Notes: generated from the letters alone by a model not told the origin. 64,000 bases of DNA from CAVVGB01 sp963747715 (GCA_963747715.1 CAVVGB010000009.1:434001-498000); one strand, 5' to 3'; shown: positions 24,574-33,122, counted from the stretch's first letter. Translations and numbers: made by a program.

Positions 24574-25778
24574 GCCCGAGCCTTGCGGAGAAGCTTGGCT
24601 GCGATCCTGGCAAACTCCGCAAGGCTCAGTCGCGGGTCGTCCCGGGCGAAAACGTCGAAGCCGTCCTTCGGATACGCGAGGCGGACCGCCGCCTGAAGCG
24701 CCTGGCGGCGAGGCGGCACGACGACGAGCCGCCGACCCTCACTACCTCGCAGCGTTGAGGCGATCCAGAGCATCTCGAGGTCGAGGTTGCGGGAGCGCAC
24801 GCCGATTTTGTAGGACGTGTCCGGCTGGCCCGCGTTCTCGGGCGCGCCGTTCAGGTAGAGGTCGGCCATCCGTGCCGGAAAATCGACGCCGCTCTTGACG
24901 GCGAGTGCAAGTGACCCCCAGACCCGACCGTTGATCTCCATCAGGCGCGGGCCGTCCTCCCCGACCTTGAACTCGACCATGGCAAGACCGGTCCAGTCCA
25001 GTGCGGCAAGGAGCCGGGTCGCGTAGTGGTAGAGGGTCGACTCCAGGGCAACGCTCTCGCGGAACGAGCTTGCGCCGCCAGTGATGGGTACCTCATGCAG
25101 ACGGCGGTGCTGAAAGGCGGCGACAGGACGTCCGCGGTGGAGGAGAAGCTCGACTCCGTGGCCTTCCCCGGGGTAGTACTCCTGGAGGAGCACCTGTGAA
25201 CGGCCCTCAAGGGCGCCGACCTCCGCCTCGAGCGAAGCGAGATCTTCCACATAGGACACTTCGTAGTGTTCGACGAAACGGCCTTCGCGAAAGGCGCTGG
25301 ACGCTCTGGGCTTCACGACCACGGGCCAGCCCAGCGACGCAGCTGCCTCGCGCGCCTCTTCGACGGTCGAGACGAGCGCCGTTCGCGGCACGGGCACACC
25401 TTGTGCACGGGCAAGCTCGAGCGTCGCGGCCTTGTCCTGGGTCGTTGCATACGCGTCCTTGGACGGGAGAGCGAGCGCAGAGACGCCGTCGAAACGATCG
25501 CGCTCCTCCGAAAGCAGGAATGCGAGCTCATCACCGACCGGAACCACGAGCTCGATTCCATGTTCCTGGGCGGCGCCGAGCAGAGTCTGGAGAGCGCCCT
25601 CGGGATCTGTGCGCGGCGACGGGTAGCGCACGCGTGCGGAGGCATAGCGAGAGTAGAAGCCGGGGCTCCGCCCTTCGGAGTCGGCGGCCGTCACGTGAAG
25701 CCCGCGAAGGCCGAGCGAGCGGATGACGGCGATCGCGGCGCTCCGGGAGGCGTCTGTGACGAGCACGCGCCGCGTCAC
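24570..25778 (-). CDS. ATP-grasp carboxylate-amine ligase-like protein
   Basis: A 402-aa ATP-grasp protein. The N-terminal pre-ATP-grasp Rossmann region reads RRVLVTDASRSAAIAVIRSL. The ATP-grasp core includes TQDKAATLELARAQGVPVP, GWPVVVKPRASSAF, VLLQEYYPGEGHGVEL, and the metal-binding DGPRLMEINGRVWGS. Such enzymes join a carboxylate to an amine or thiol through an acyl phosphate. In polysaccharide loci they may add amino acids to uronic acids, but no substrate can be assigned here. Starts and stops overlap neighbours by 4 nt on both sides, indicating tight translational coupling with the thymidylate-kinase-like and deacetylase genes. Confidence 0.82.
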   Translation of the reverse strand: MTRRVLVTDASRSAAIAVIRSLGLRGLHVTAADSEGRSPGFYSRYASARVRYPSPRTDPEGALQTLLGAAQEHGIELVVPVGDELAFLLSEERDRFDGVSALALPSKDAYATTQDKAATLELARAQGVPVPRTALVSTVEEAREAAASLGWPVVVKPRASSAFREGRFVEHYEVSYVEDLASLEAEVGALEGRSQVLLQEYYPGEGHGVELLLHRGRPVAAFQHRRLHEVPITGGASSFRESVALESTLYHYATRLLAALDWTGLAMVEFKVGEDGPRLMEINGRVWGSLALAVKSGVDFPARMADLYLNGAPENAGQPDTSYKIGVRSRNLDLEMLWIASTLRGSEGRRLVVVPPRRQALQAAVRLAYPKDGFDVFARDDPRLSLAEFARIAAKLLRKARA

Positions 25779-26500
25779 GAGGCGACCTTCTGCGGCTCCA
25801 CAGCGCGCCGCTCGCGGGAGAAAGCCTCGATCGTCTCGGCGACCTCCCGGGTGACCGTTTCGAGGGGCTGGCTGGCGTCGACGATGGAGAATCCGGCGAG
25901 AACGCGACCGAGCTCGAAGTACTCAAGGCGCCGGCGTTCGAGGGAGTCGAGCGTCCCCTCTCCTTTGCGCTCGAGCAGGATTTCGGCGGGTGCATCGAGG
26001 TAGATGACTAGGTCCGGTCTCGGATAGAGACGCGAGAGGATGAACCCGTGCAACCGTCTGCTTGCGCTGCGGTTGGTCTTCGCGGCGACGTCGTAGGCGT
26101 AATAGTCGGCGAAGAAATGGCGATCGAAGACCACGATCGCCCCTTCGCGACGGCGCCGCGAAGCGACGAGCGCGCGATGCCACTCCTCCGCCAGGCGGTT
26201 ACCGAGGCGGGCGAACGACCGCACCGAACGTAGTCCTCGGCGTAGAAAGCCTCGAGGACGGGCCCGATCCACGTGGCGCGAGTCTCTTGGCCCGGCCGTG
26301 TCCGGCTTGTGCCCTCGCCGGCGCCGAAACGCGTGGACGGCGCGAGTCGTCGGCAGGAGGTAGTTGCTCGAATCCGGATTGACGCCCATGTAGACGTACT
26401 CGACGGGAAAGGGGAGCTCCCGCTCCAGACGCCGCGCGACCGTTGTCTTGCCCGCGCCGTCCGGGCCGATGAGGGCGACCGTGAAGCCAGACGTCGTCAT
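25775..26500 (-). CDS. Thymidylate-kinase-like P-loop kinase
   Basis: A protein of about 241 aa with Walker A GPDGAGKTT near the N-terminus, VVFDRHFFADYYAYD as the DR[YH]-type motif, and PDLVIYLDAPAEILLERKGE, all characteristic of the TMK superfamily. The Arg-rich insert between P-loop and DR motif is unlike housekeeping Tmk. Kinases of this type are recurrent in exopolysaccharide clusters and may phosphorylate a nucleotide or another small molecule. ATG 26500 is preferred over ATG 26509: it overlaps the upstream stop as ATGA and has GGAG just before it. The partner and substrate are unknown. Confidence 0.8.
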   Translation of the reverse strand: MTTSGFTVALIGPDGAGKTTVARRLERELPFPVEYVYMGVNPDSSNYLLPTTRAVHAFRRRRGHKPDTAGPRDSRHVDRARPRGFLRRGLRSVRSFARLGNRLAEEWHRALVASRRRREGAIVVFDRHFFADYYAYDVAAKTNRSASRRLHGFILSRLYPRPDLVIYLDAPAEILLERKGEGTLDSLERRRLEYFELGRVLAGFSIVDASQPLETVTREVAETIEAFSRERRAVEPQKVAS

Positions 26501-27513
26501 CGTCTCCATGCGAGGTCACGCACGTTCTCGAGGGTGTGGTTCCAGAGCCCGTAGTAACGGTTTTCGCGAACCCAGGCTGCGCTCTCCTCGGTCAGGCCGG
26601 CTCCGTCCCCTGTGATTCGAATTGCGAGGCGAGCGGTGTAGCGCGCCCAGCAGGCGACGAAGAGAGGGGTGAGGAGCGCCTCGTCGAGCTCGAGTCTGTC
26701 GGCGTATGCGGACACGCGCGGCCGCGTCCAGCCACCTCGTTGGAAGAAGGCATCGTCGAACGCCGCGATGCGCTCCTTCGCTCCTCGAGGACGGCGGAGC
26801 GCAAACGTCGCGAATGCAAGGAAGAAACTGAGGTCGTGGAGCAGCAACCCCCTCTCCTCGGCGAGCTCCCAGTCGAGCACTCCGACGCGGCCGGAAGGGA
26901 GCAGGATCAGATTCGGGTGACCGAGGTCGCCGTGTTCGAAGACGTGCGGCAAAGACTCGTCGCGGAGAGGCTCCACGATCTCGAGCGTCCTTGCTACGAG
27001 CTCTCTCTCCGGCGCATCGTCCGGGAACAGCTCGGCGAAGACCGCGAGCGGCTGCGAGATGAGTCGTTCGAAGGACCCGTTACCCCCGCCCGCATCCCGG
27101 GGCAGGCGCATCAGCCAGCTCACCACCTCGTCGACACAGCGCAACGGATTCGCACGAAGCGTCGGCCTGCTCAGGGGTGGCCCTACAAGCGCCGTCTCGA
27201 TCAGCAGCGGCCGGTCGCCGTCCATCCAGGCGACGACCTCCGGTACCGACCCGACCGCCTCCGGACAGTTCTCCCGGAGAGCCGTGAGAGCTCGAGCCTC
27301 TCGGGCGATTCCCTCGCCGTCGCCCGCGAGCCGGGGCATCTTGACGACGAACCTGGGCTCGCCGGCCCCATTCGGGATGAGGAGCGCAACGATGTGGCGA
27401 GACGTTCGAAAGCGAGGTGTGAGGATGACGCAGGAGGTCGTTTCGCCCAGATCGAAGCGATCGAGGTCGATCCGACCCCGAAGGTCGTCTAAGCGCGAGA
27501 GGATTGCGCTCAT
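26497..27513 (-). CDS. APH/choline-kinase-type phosphotransferase
   Basis: A 338-aa kinase-fold protein. RFVVKMPRL contains the ATP-binding lysine strand, HVFEHGDLGHPNLIL is the catalytic loop with its Asp and Asn, and RVGVLDWELAEE holds the metal-binding Asp. It corresponds to the C-terminal half of the fusion protein at 3693-5411 (HGDPGSWN, LDWEAAD). ATG 27513 was chosen because GGAGGGAG precedes it and it overlaps the upstream stop as ATGA. It is likely to phosphorylate a sugar, lipid or amino alcohol linked to polysaccharide assembly. The long in-frame extension upstream is out of register with the real neighbouring gene. Confidence 0.82.
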   Translation of the reverse strand: MSAILSRLDDLRGRIDLDRFDLGETTSCVILTPRFRTSRHIVALLIPNGAGEPRFVVKMPRLAGDGEGIAREARALTALRENCPEAVGSVPEVVAWMDGDRPLLIETALVGPPLSRPTLRANPLRCVDEVVSWLMRLPRDAGGGNGSFERLISQPLAVFAELFPDDAPERELVARTLEIVEPLRDESLPHVFEHGDLGHPNLILLPSGRVGVLDWELAEERGLLLHDLSFFLAFATFALRRPRGAKERIAAFDDAFFQRGGWTRPRVSAYADRLELDEALLTPLFVACWARYTARLAIRITGDGAGLTEESAAWVRENRYYGLWNHTLENVRDLAWRR

Positions 27514-28118
27514 CGAGCTCCCTCCTCGCCGCTCGAGGGAGCTCGTCCCACGACGCTCGCGCACGGAACGAAGTGCGCGAGCTGATGGGTGAGGGCCAGT
27601 AGCCGTGCGAGCCGCGTCACGAGCCGCGCGCTGTTCACCCGTCCCCGCTGCAGGCCGTAGCGAACCGCGACGGCGTCCTCGAGCGGAAAGATCGCACGAC
27701 AGGACGAGAAGTCGGGCCAGTGGACGTACGCGCTGACATCGACCAGTCCTAGCTTTCGCAGCGAACGCGCGTAGCCGCGAGCGGATCGAGCGGCCCGCGC
27801 CCGCTTGAGCTGCTGTGGCCGATCCACCTCGACGTAGAGCCATGCGCCCGGGTTCAGTAGCTCCCGCCCGGCCTCGAGGTCAGCGAGAGTCGCGTTTCGC
27901 ATGACTACCAGGTCAAAGGACGACTCCCGCCCGTTGGCGGTCGACGACTGGGACACGCTCAGCTCGTCGCTGAAGACCTGCAAGGACTGGATCAGCTCAG
28001 GATCGCTCTCGCCGATATATGCGACCCGGCCGAGGTCCGGCCTCGGCAGGAGGAACCGCCAGTCCACGCGACGTGACGCGTGCAGAAGGGCATCATGTGC
28101 GACTGCTTCCGTCTGCAT
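27510..28118 (-). CDS. Methyltransferase-like protein, stand-alone version of the fusion N-terminus
   Basis: A 202-aa protein. VDWRFLLPRPDLGRVAYIGE aligns with ANWSFMLPRLELGQVLSLGC of the protein at 3693-5411, followed by a FDLVVMRNATL strand and the LLNPGAWLYVEVDRP strand, which resembles the post-motif strand of SAM methyltransferases. The glycine-rich SAM loop is degraded (YIGESDPEL), so catalysis is uncertain. Its stop overlaps the APH gene start by 4 nt and its start lies 7 bp after the HPr-kinase-like gene. The gene pair reproduces the domain order of the fused homologue. It may bind the APH partner. Confidence 0.7.
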   Translation of the reverse strand: MQTEAVAHDALLHASRRVDWRFLLPRPDLGRVAYIGESDPELIQSLQVFSDELSVSQSSTANGRESSFDLVVMRNATLADLEAGRELLNPGAWLYVEVDRPQQLKRARAARSARGYARSLRKLGLVDVSAYVHWPDFSSCRAIFPLEDAVAVRYGLQRGRVNSARLVTRLARLLALTHQLAHFVPCASVVGRAPSSGEEGAR

Positions 28119-28125
28119 GGGCGAG

Positions 28126-29250
28126 TTACCGGCAGTACCCGTTCATGGCCTCGAAGAGGGCGCTCAGCGAGACGGGGTAGGGATGGTGGACGACGAAGGC
28201 CGGCTTGTCCGCAAGCGCGTGCGCGAGTGCGTCCCGCTGCAACGATGCCGCATGGTCGAGGAGATAGCTCGAGGACTTGGGAAAGGCGAAGCGATACTTC
28301 AGATAGGCCGCCGTCAGCTCGAGGTTCTCGTGCTGGAGCGAGAAGACCATGCGGCGCGCGACCTCGGACGGATCGATCGGTTCGACGGTGACCTCGTCCT
28401 CCTCGTGCGCGACGAGCAGGAAGAGCCGGTCGAACGGAGCCGTCATCGTCCCGAGCCGGCCGAAGAGCCGTTCCGGATCCACGTCGACGTACAACTGGCC
28501 CTTCAGCAGCGCCTTGGCCCTCCCGGCCGGCCCGCGTCGCCAGACGTTTTCTCCGCCGAGCATTCTCTCCAGCACCGTGAGACGGGCCCGCTCCGCCGGC
28601 TTGATCATGCGCTCGTACTCGGGTAGTTGCCGCAGCTGCCAGCGCCAGATCCGAATCGGTTCGGGGATCCCGTGGACGCGCGCACCGTCGCTCGCGACAT
28701 AGACCCACTCGTCGCCGACGTACTCCGCGCCGCGGGAGGCGAACGCCAGAAGCGCCTCGGTCTTCCCCCCCTTTGACCAGCCCGTGGCGACGACGCCGGT
28801 TCCCTCGTGGACGAACGCCGAGGCGTGCAGCGGCAGCACTCCCCTGGCGAGCAGCGTCATGTTCAGGATCGGGATGAGCAAGGGAACCGCGGCGACCCCG
28901 CGCTCGCACACGATCTCCGTCGGGCCGCCGAGCTGACTGAAGTCGATCTTTACCCGCGCGGGTGACTTGTGCTTGCTGCGGAGGACAAGAAAGGCGTCGT
29001 CAGTGAAGCCGGCATCGTCGAGGCCGATGTAACGCACACGCGATGATCTCTCGAGTCCGTCCACGAAGCGGATCACGAGGTCCGGCTCACGATCGACGAC
29101 CGCCTGGAGGGGCCCGAGCTGCCGGGCCACCGCGGCGGCGTCGCCTGGGGTCGCGCCGACGAGCCTGATCGCTGCGAGGCGGTGGAGGTCGAAGTCGAGC
29201 ACCTCGACACCAGGCTTTGCCGGCGCCACTTCTGCGCTCGAGACGCTCAT
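28126..29250 (-). CDS. HPr-kinase/phosphorylase-like P-loop protein
   Basis: A 374-aa protein. The C-terminal half has an HprK-like core: LPLHASAFVHEGTGVVATG, P-loop GWSKGGKTEAL, and EYVGDEWVYV. The N-terminal ~130 residues are unassigned. HprK-related kinases without an HPr partner occur in polysaccharide-export clusters of several phyla, usually next to a nucleotidyltransferase-like gene as here, but their substrate is unknown to me. The ATG start overlaps the upstream nucleotidyltransferase stop by 4 nt. There is no PTS gene in the window, so carbon-catabolite control through HPr is unlikely to be its role. Confidence 0.78.
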   Translation of the reverse strand: MSVSSAEVAPAKPGVEVLDFDLHRLAAIRLVGATPGDAAAVARQLGPLQAVVDREPDLVIRFVDGLERSSRVRYIGLDDAGFTDDAFLVLRSKHKSPARVKIDFSQLGGPTEIVCERGVAAVPLLIPILNMTLLARGVLPLHASAFVHEGTGVVATGWSKGGKTEALLAFASRGAEYVGDEWVYVASDGARVHGIPEPIRIWRWQLRQLPEYERMIKPAERARLTVLERMLGGENVWRRGPAGRAKALLKGQLYVDVDPERLFGRLGTMTAPFDRLFLLVAHEEDEVTVEPIDPSEVARRMVFSLQHENLELTAAYLKYRFAFPKSSSYLLDHAASLQRDALAHALADKPAFVVHHPYPVSLSALFEAMNGYCR

Positions 29251-30371
29251 GCGCCTGCCCGCTCCGAGAAGTACCGCCAGATCCCTGCGGTGGCCGCAGG
29301 AAGAGACCCTTCAGTCGGAGCCGGGCGGATAGCCGACCTGAAATCCGAAGCGCCGGACACTCGGTCGAGCAACTGTGAGGAACGCAGGGACTCGCCTCGC
29401 TCGACGAGGACGAGTCGCCCGCGCGCTGCCTGCCAACGAGCAAGGGCCGCTCCACCGAGCTGCGCAATACGCGATCCGCCCAGGCCGACCCAGCGGTGCG
29501 GGAGGAGCCACCGGTGAGCTACCTGTCCGGCGAATTTCGAGTCCGACGGCCGCACGCGGAGGACGAGCCCGCGCGGGCAAAAGGGTGGGTAGCGCCCGGC
29601 CCGGCGCAACGCCGCGTTTCTTACGAAGGTCGACCGTACAGCGAACGGATGTCGACGAACCCACGCGGCGCGGACGGCGGGTGCCTCGCGCTCGAGCGCG
29701 GCCCAGTCGCCTGCCCTGGTAAGTGCGACAACGGTGGAAACCTGCGAGCTGCCCACGGCCCGTTCGAGCGGTGGCACGAGAGCACCCGCGACGTTCGACT
29801 CACCTGCAAGGCTCATCAGGGAACGGCGGTGGGCGTCCCTGAACGTGCCTGCGTCGAGCAGGCAGTGGAGGAGGAGCGTCCAGAACGCGTCGTCGGCTGC
29901 AAGCAGGACGAGGTCGCCAACCTGCCGGCGCCGGGCCAGGCAACCGGCGGCCCCCTCGAGCCGGAGTTCCTGGAAGCGACCGAAGGCCAGGTCGGTGACG
30001 ACGTCGAGCTTGACCCAGCAGTCGTCCGCATGATCGTAGGTGACGAAGAAGGCATGCGATCCGCGGCCGTGACTCGGGAGGCGACGGTAGGCGAGCGGCG
30101 CAAGAGCTTGCTCGAGCCGCAAGAGGTCCGACGGTGACGCGAGGATGTCCACGTCCTGGTCGGTCGAGGCGAGTTCCGACTCCCCTCGCAGGAGCGCCCA
30201 GGAAACCCCGGACTGCTCGAGGGCGTTGAGTGCCCGCCGAACCGCGGCGTGAACACGAGGCCGCTCTGGGCCGACGCCCGCGGTCGTTTCGGGACCCGCG
30301 GTGAGCACGCCCGACGACTGGCCTGCGGCGCCTTCCCGCTGGGCCGGGTCGATCCGAACATGCGCACACAT
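29247..30371 (-). CDS. Nucleotidyltransferase-fold protein of a polysaccharide cluster
   Basis: A 374-aa protein. Residues ~55-95 carry SWALLRGESELASTDQDVDILAS, the pol-beta-type nucleotidyltransferase pattern with a D-x-D metal pair. A helical region containing DAFWTLLLHCLLDAG follows. The last ~100 residues (after HRWVGLGGSRIA) are an additional basic domain including GRLVLVERGESLRSSQLL. The family neighbours HprK-like genes in other exopolysaccharide loci; the nucleotide and acceptor are unknown. ATG 30371 lies 2 bp after the sugar-transferase stop, and longer in-frame starts would overlap that gene. The C-terminal stop is coupled to the HprK-like gene. Confidence 0.75.
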   Translation of the reverse strand: MCAHVRIDPAQREGAAGQSSGVLTAGPETTAGVGPERPRVHAAVRRALNALEQSGVSWALLRGESELASTDQDVDILASPSDLLRLEQALAPLAYRRLPSHGRGSHAFFVTYDHADDCWVKLDVVTDLAFGRFQELRLEGAAGCLARRRQVGDLVLLAADDAFWTLLLHCLLDAGTFRDAHRRSLMSLAGESNVAGALVPPLERAVGSSQVSTVVALTRAGDWAALEREAPAVRAAWVRRHPFAVRSTFVRNAALRRAGRYPPFCPRGLVLRVRPSDSKFAGQVAHRWLLPHRWVGLGGSRIAQLGGAALARWQAARGRLVLVERGESLRSSQLLDRVSGASDFRSAIRPAPTEGSLPAATAGIWRYFSERAGA

Positions 30372-30373
30372 CG

Positions 30374-31021
30374 CTAGGCGCCCGACCGACGGAATACGGC
30401 AGGGATCGTTCGAAGCAGGATCTCGAGGTCGAAGAGGAACGACCGCCGCTCGATGTACTCGATGTCGAGCCGGAGGCGCTCGTCGAATGTCGTCAGGTTC
30501 CGGCCCTCGACTTGCCACAGCCCGGTGATGCCCGGTGTTACCTCCAGTCGGTGCGCATGCCACAGGCTGTACGTGCTCGCTGCGAACGACGTCGGCCGCG
30601 GACCCACGAGGGACATGTCCCCACGGAGAACGTTGAAGACCTGCGGCAGCTCGTCGAGGCTCGTCTGCCGCAGGATCTTCCCCACTCTCGTGATGCGAGG
30701 ATCATCAGGAATCTTGAAGTCGGGAGGTGGCACGACGCTGAGGTGCGCCAGTCCGGCCTTCAGCTCCTCGGCGTTCCGAACCATCGTGCGGAGCTTGTAC
30801 ATCCGGAAGAGATGCCCATCTCTGCCGGTCCGCGTCTGGCCAATGAAGACACTCCCACGTGAGTCGAGCACAACGGCGAGCGCGCAGAGGGCAAGGAGCG
30901 GCAGGACCACAGGGAGGAGAAAGATGCAGAAGCAGACGTCGAACGCCCGCTTGGTGACGAGGTAGGAGCGACTCGCCTGATGGGCGCGCAACGTCTTTCC
31001 TCTGAGCTCCCCGGTTATCAC
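30374..31021 (-). CDS. Initiating sugar-phosphate transferase (PglC/WbaP-like)
   Basis: A 215-aa bacterial sugar transferase. A single membrane segment (KRAFDVCFCIFLLPVVLPLLALCALA) precedes the catalytic domain with FIGQTRTGRDGHLFRMYKLRTM, the DPRITRVGKILRQTSLDELPQ block and MSLVGPRP, followed by VTPGITGLWQVEGRN. These are the hallmarks of polyprenyl-phosphate hexose-1-phosphate transferases, which transfer the first sugar phosphate to undecaprenyl phosphate and start repeat-unit synthesis. It has the short monotopic form (PglC size) without the WbaP N-terminal helices. The GTG overlaps the upstream stop as GTGA. It is second in the nine-gene operon. Confidence 0.9.
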   Translation of the reverse strand: MITGELRGKTLRAHQASRSYLVTKRAFDVCFCIFLLPVVLPLLALCALAVVLDSRGSVFIGQTRTGRDGHLFRMYKLRTMVRNAEELKAGLAHLSVVPPPDFKIPDDPRITRVGKILRQTSLDELPQVFNVLRGDMSLVGPRPTSFAASTYSLWHAHRLEVTPGITGLWQVEGRNLTTFDERLRLDIEYIERRSFLFDLEILLRTIPAVFRRSGA

Positions 31022-31644
31022 GCGGCCGGCGTCTCCCCCTGCCCGCGTCGCGCCAGTGCATCGAAGAGCGCGCCACTTGTCAGACCGTCATCCGGAAAGA
31101 CGGCCGACGACACTTGAGCTCCCGCATCCTCCCCGAGCAGTCTCGCCACGGGGTCTCGCCACCGAGCGAGCGTGGCCTCCAGCTTGGTGCGATCGCATTC
31201 GGGCAGGAGCACGTATACGCCCGATCCCTGGATCCACACCCGGTCGACGCGTCGGACGAGTCCGTCGAGCGAGCCCGCAACCTCGCGAAGGAACGTCCAT
31301 CGTTCCCGCTGGGTCGGCCGACACCAGATGCCTACGAGCGCAAACGGATGGCCAAACCGGCGGCTCCGCTCGAGCTCGAGTTGGAGCTCCTGCGCCGGGC
31401 TCCAGCGCTCCGGCGCGAGCTGGCTCCCAACTCGGCCGTTGCGCCTGAGGCGCCGGATCGAAACACGTGTGCGAAACGCCTGGCGACCTTCAAAGGGCCA
31501 CGAGCCCGCGGCTTTCTTGGGCGCCCCACCTTCTTCGCGGATCAGCGCTTCCGATCTTCCAATTTCCGCAGTTCTCTTGGGCGCCCCACCTTCTACGCGG
31601 GTCGGCGCTTCCGATCTTCCATTCTCTCCATGAAACCCCAACAT
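31018..31644 (-). CDS. Degenerate GGDEF-like protein with an N-terminal 20-residue tandem repeat
   Basis: A protein of about 208 aa. The C-terminal part has the layout of a diguanylate cyclase domain: LELERSRRFGHPFALVGIW, RRVDRVWIQGSGVYVLLPEC and DAGAQVSSAVFPDDG. The active-site GGDEF is replaced by QGSGV, so synthesis of c-di-GMP is not expected; nucleotide sensing is possible. The N-terminus contains two copies of a 20-residue unit around GRSEA and EGGAPK. ATG 31644 was chosen because GGGAGGAGG lies 6 nt upstream; GTG 31674 is the alternative. It is the first gene of the minus-strand operon and overlaps the sugar transferase by 4 nt, so it may regulate initiation of synthesis. Confidence 0.65.
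   Translation of the reverse strand: MLGFHGENGRSEAPTRVEGGAPKRTAEIGRSEALIREEGGAPKKAAGSWPFEGRQAFRTRVSIRRLRRNGRVGSQLAPERWSPAQELQLELERSRRFGHPFALVGIWCRPTQRERWTFLREVAGSLDGLVRRVDRVWIQGSGVYVLLPECDRTKLEATLARWRDPVARLLGEDAGAQVSSAVFPDDGLTSGALFDALARRGQGETPAA
31515..31620. repeat. 60-bp tandem repeat inside the GGDEF-like gene
   Basis: A 46-bp block at 31515-31560 recurs at 31575-31620 with three mismatches, an exact 60-bp period (20 codons). It encodes the repeated GRSEA/EGGAPK segment in the N-terminus of the protein at 31018-31644. Being a multiple of three, copy-number change would keep the reading frame. Confidence 0.85.
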
Positions 31645-31721
31645 CAGCAACCTCCTCCCTGAAAGTCCAGTCACTGCCAGAGGCCAGAGCGGCCAGCGGC
31701 AGCACGATCAGCGGAGGGGCT

Positions 31722-32654
31722 TTATCCGGGGCGCGTCAGCTGAAAGCCAGCAGAGGCGGCACGCAGCGGCGTCGTGCGTGTTGACAGCCTGCTTCCGAGG
31801 AGCTGCGCGAATGCGAAGAAGCACAGTGCGGCGAGCAGACCAATCGCCAAGCCTCCTGCTCCCCCTCCACCGCCGGCGGATCCGCTGAACGCGCCTCCGG
31901 TCCCGAAGACGCTCGAGGGCCACGGCGTTCTCGGAGAGGGAGAAGGCGACTGATGCGCAGGTTGTGGAGCCGCAGGCTTGCCCGCGTTCGAGCTGGCCGT
32001 TGACGAGCCGGGGCTGGAAACGCCCGTGACGCCGGTCCCGCCGGTCACCGCGTTGAGAACGTCAACCAGGGAGGAAACGGACGGGTCCGGTAAGGCGACG
32101 AGCGACGGCTCTAAGTCGTGAGACGCTATGGGAGGCTCTGCTATGGGAGGCTCTTCGGGGGGAGGGATAGGCTCGGGTGGAGCGACCTCGACTGGAGGCA
32201 CCTCCGAAGGAGGAGCGGGCGACTCGACGGGGGGCGGACTCGAGTCGACCGGTGTCGGCTCCGGTTCCGGGGACGTCGGCTCGACCGGTGGCGGAGCCGG
32301 CTCCTCCGTGGGCGGAGCCGGGTCGATCGGTCCCATGCTCGGCTCCTCGGGCGACGGAGTGATCGCCTCGTCGGGCGGCAGAGTCGTATCGGTGGGCGAG
32401 GGTGTCGTGGACGCGTCCGCCGTGGAACTCGTGTCGGGCGCCGGACCTTCGGCGTCCAGGGGCCCAGCCGCATCTACCGAAACCACGACCGTGTCCTCGG
32501 CTCTCGACTCGGCGACGAAAGCGGACAGCCAGAAGAACGCGAGCGCCGAGACCACGAGCAACCAGCGGCTCACCCACCGGGCAGCGTCACAGGTTTCCGA
32601 CGCACCGCAGGGACGGAGTGTCCGCCTCGGTCCCTTTGATCCTGCTGCGTTCAT
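31722..32654 (-). CDS. Pro/Ser/Thr-rich surface protein with N- and C-terminal membrane segments
   Basis: A 310-aa low-complexity protein. A hydrophobic segment at about residues 30-50 (WLLVVSALAFFWLSAFVAES) is a signal peptide or anchor. Residues ~60-190 are almost entirely Pro, Glu, Ser and Thr (PPTEEPAPPPVEPTSPEPEP is typical). A Gly-rich stretch (SAGGGGGAGG) leads into a second hydrophobic segment (LAIGLLAALCFFAFAQLLG) and a basic tail. This is the shape of a wall-spanning stalk. No LPXTG or exosortase signal is seen. AAGGGGCGGGGA precedes the ATG. It lies upstream of the nine-gene operon but is separated by 77 bp. Confidence 0.65.
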   Translation of the reverse strand: MNAAGSKGPRRTLRPCGASETCDAARWVSRWLLVVSALAFFWLSAFVAESRAEDTVVVSVDAAGPLDAEGPAPDTSSTADASTTPSPTDTTLPPDEAITPSPEEPSMGPIDPAPPTEEPAPPPVEPTSPEPEPTPVDSSPPPVESPAPPSEVPPVEVAPPEPIPPPEEPPIAEPPIASHDLEPSLVALPDPSVSSLVDVLNAVTGGTGVTGVSSPGSSTASSNAGKPAAPQPAHQSPSPSPRTPWPSSVFGTGGAFSGSAGGGGGAGGLAIGLLAALCFFAFAQLLGSRLSTRTTPLRAASAGFQLTRPG

Positions 32655-33122
32655 TCCCCGCCCCTTAGACAGCTCTTACCCTGACCCGCTGCAGATTTAC
32701 TAATCACTCTGGCCATGTCAAATCAGGACTGCCCGTTTCTCAACGATCAGAACCCACGTCAGGAACCCGCTCGAAGAGCTGGCCTCGTGGTGTCGACAGG
32801 TGGGTGCTCACCGGGGAGTCGGACTCCCTCAAGCTCAGCTTGAGATTGATCCACGTCCAACAGTCCGGGAAGCTCGATTTTGTCGCGAATCGTCCCCCAC
32901 GCAAACCATCGAGCACGACTTGAGAGTCTGAGGGCGCCGACGCGTCGACAGCGGTCGCGCTAGAATCGCCGCTTCCTTCGCGCACTGAGAGTGCGAGGAG
33001 AGGCGAGGGAGCAGTACACCGTGTTGCGGCAACTCCGAGGCATTCCAATCAAAGTGCGGCACGCTCCCCGGAGCAAGAATTGGGAGTCGTCGAGCGCAGG
33101 ACCGGAGGCCGAGCCCGGCGGA
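32655..33122. other. Intergenic region between divergent surface-protein genes
   Basis: These 468 bp separate the minus-strand Pro-rich protein from the plus-strand stalk protein and must hold both promoters. On the plus strand a TAGAAT hexamer (32961-32966) could be a -10 element, without a clear -35. A small inverted repeat, CTCAAGC-TCA-GCTTGAG, sits at 32828-32844. Short ORFs here lack homology and good codon bias. I see no RNA gene. Confidence 0.4.

Noticed and set aside
28126..29250. Genuine HPr kinase for catabolite repression
   Set aside because: Only the P-loop core is shared; HPr and PTS genes are absent and the context is polysaccharide synthesis.
31722..32654. Sortase (LPXTG) or exosortase/PEP-CTERM signal in the Pro-rich protein
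   Set aside because: The C-terminal hydrophobic segment is followed by about 25 residues and not preceded by LPXTG or PEP, and no exosortase gene is present.
32740..33048. 102-codon minus-strand ORF in the intergenic region
   Set aside because: No homology, poor codon bias, and it overlaps the leader of the stalk-protein gene.
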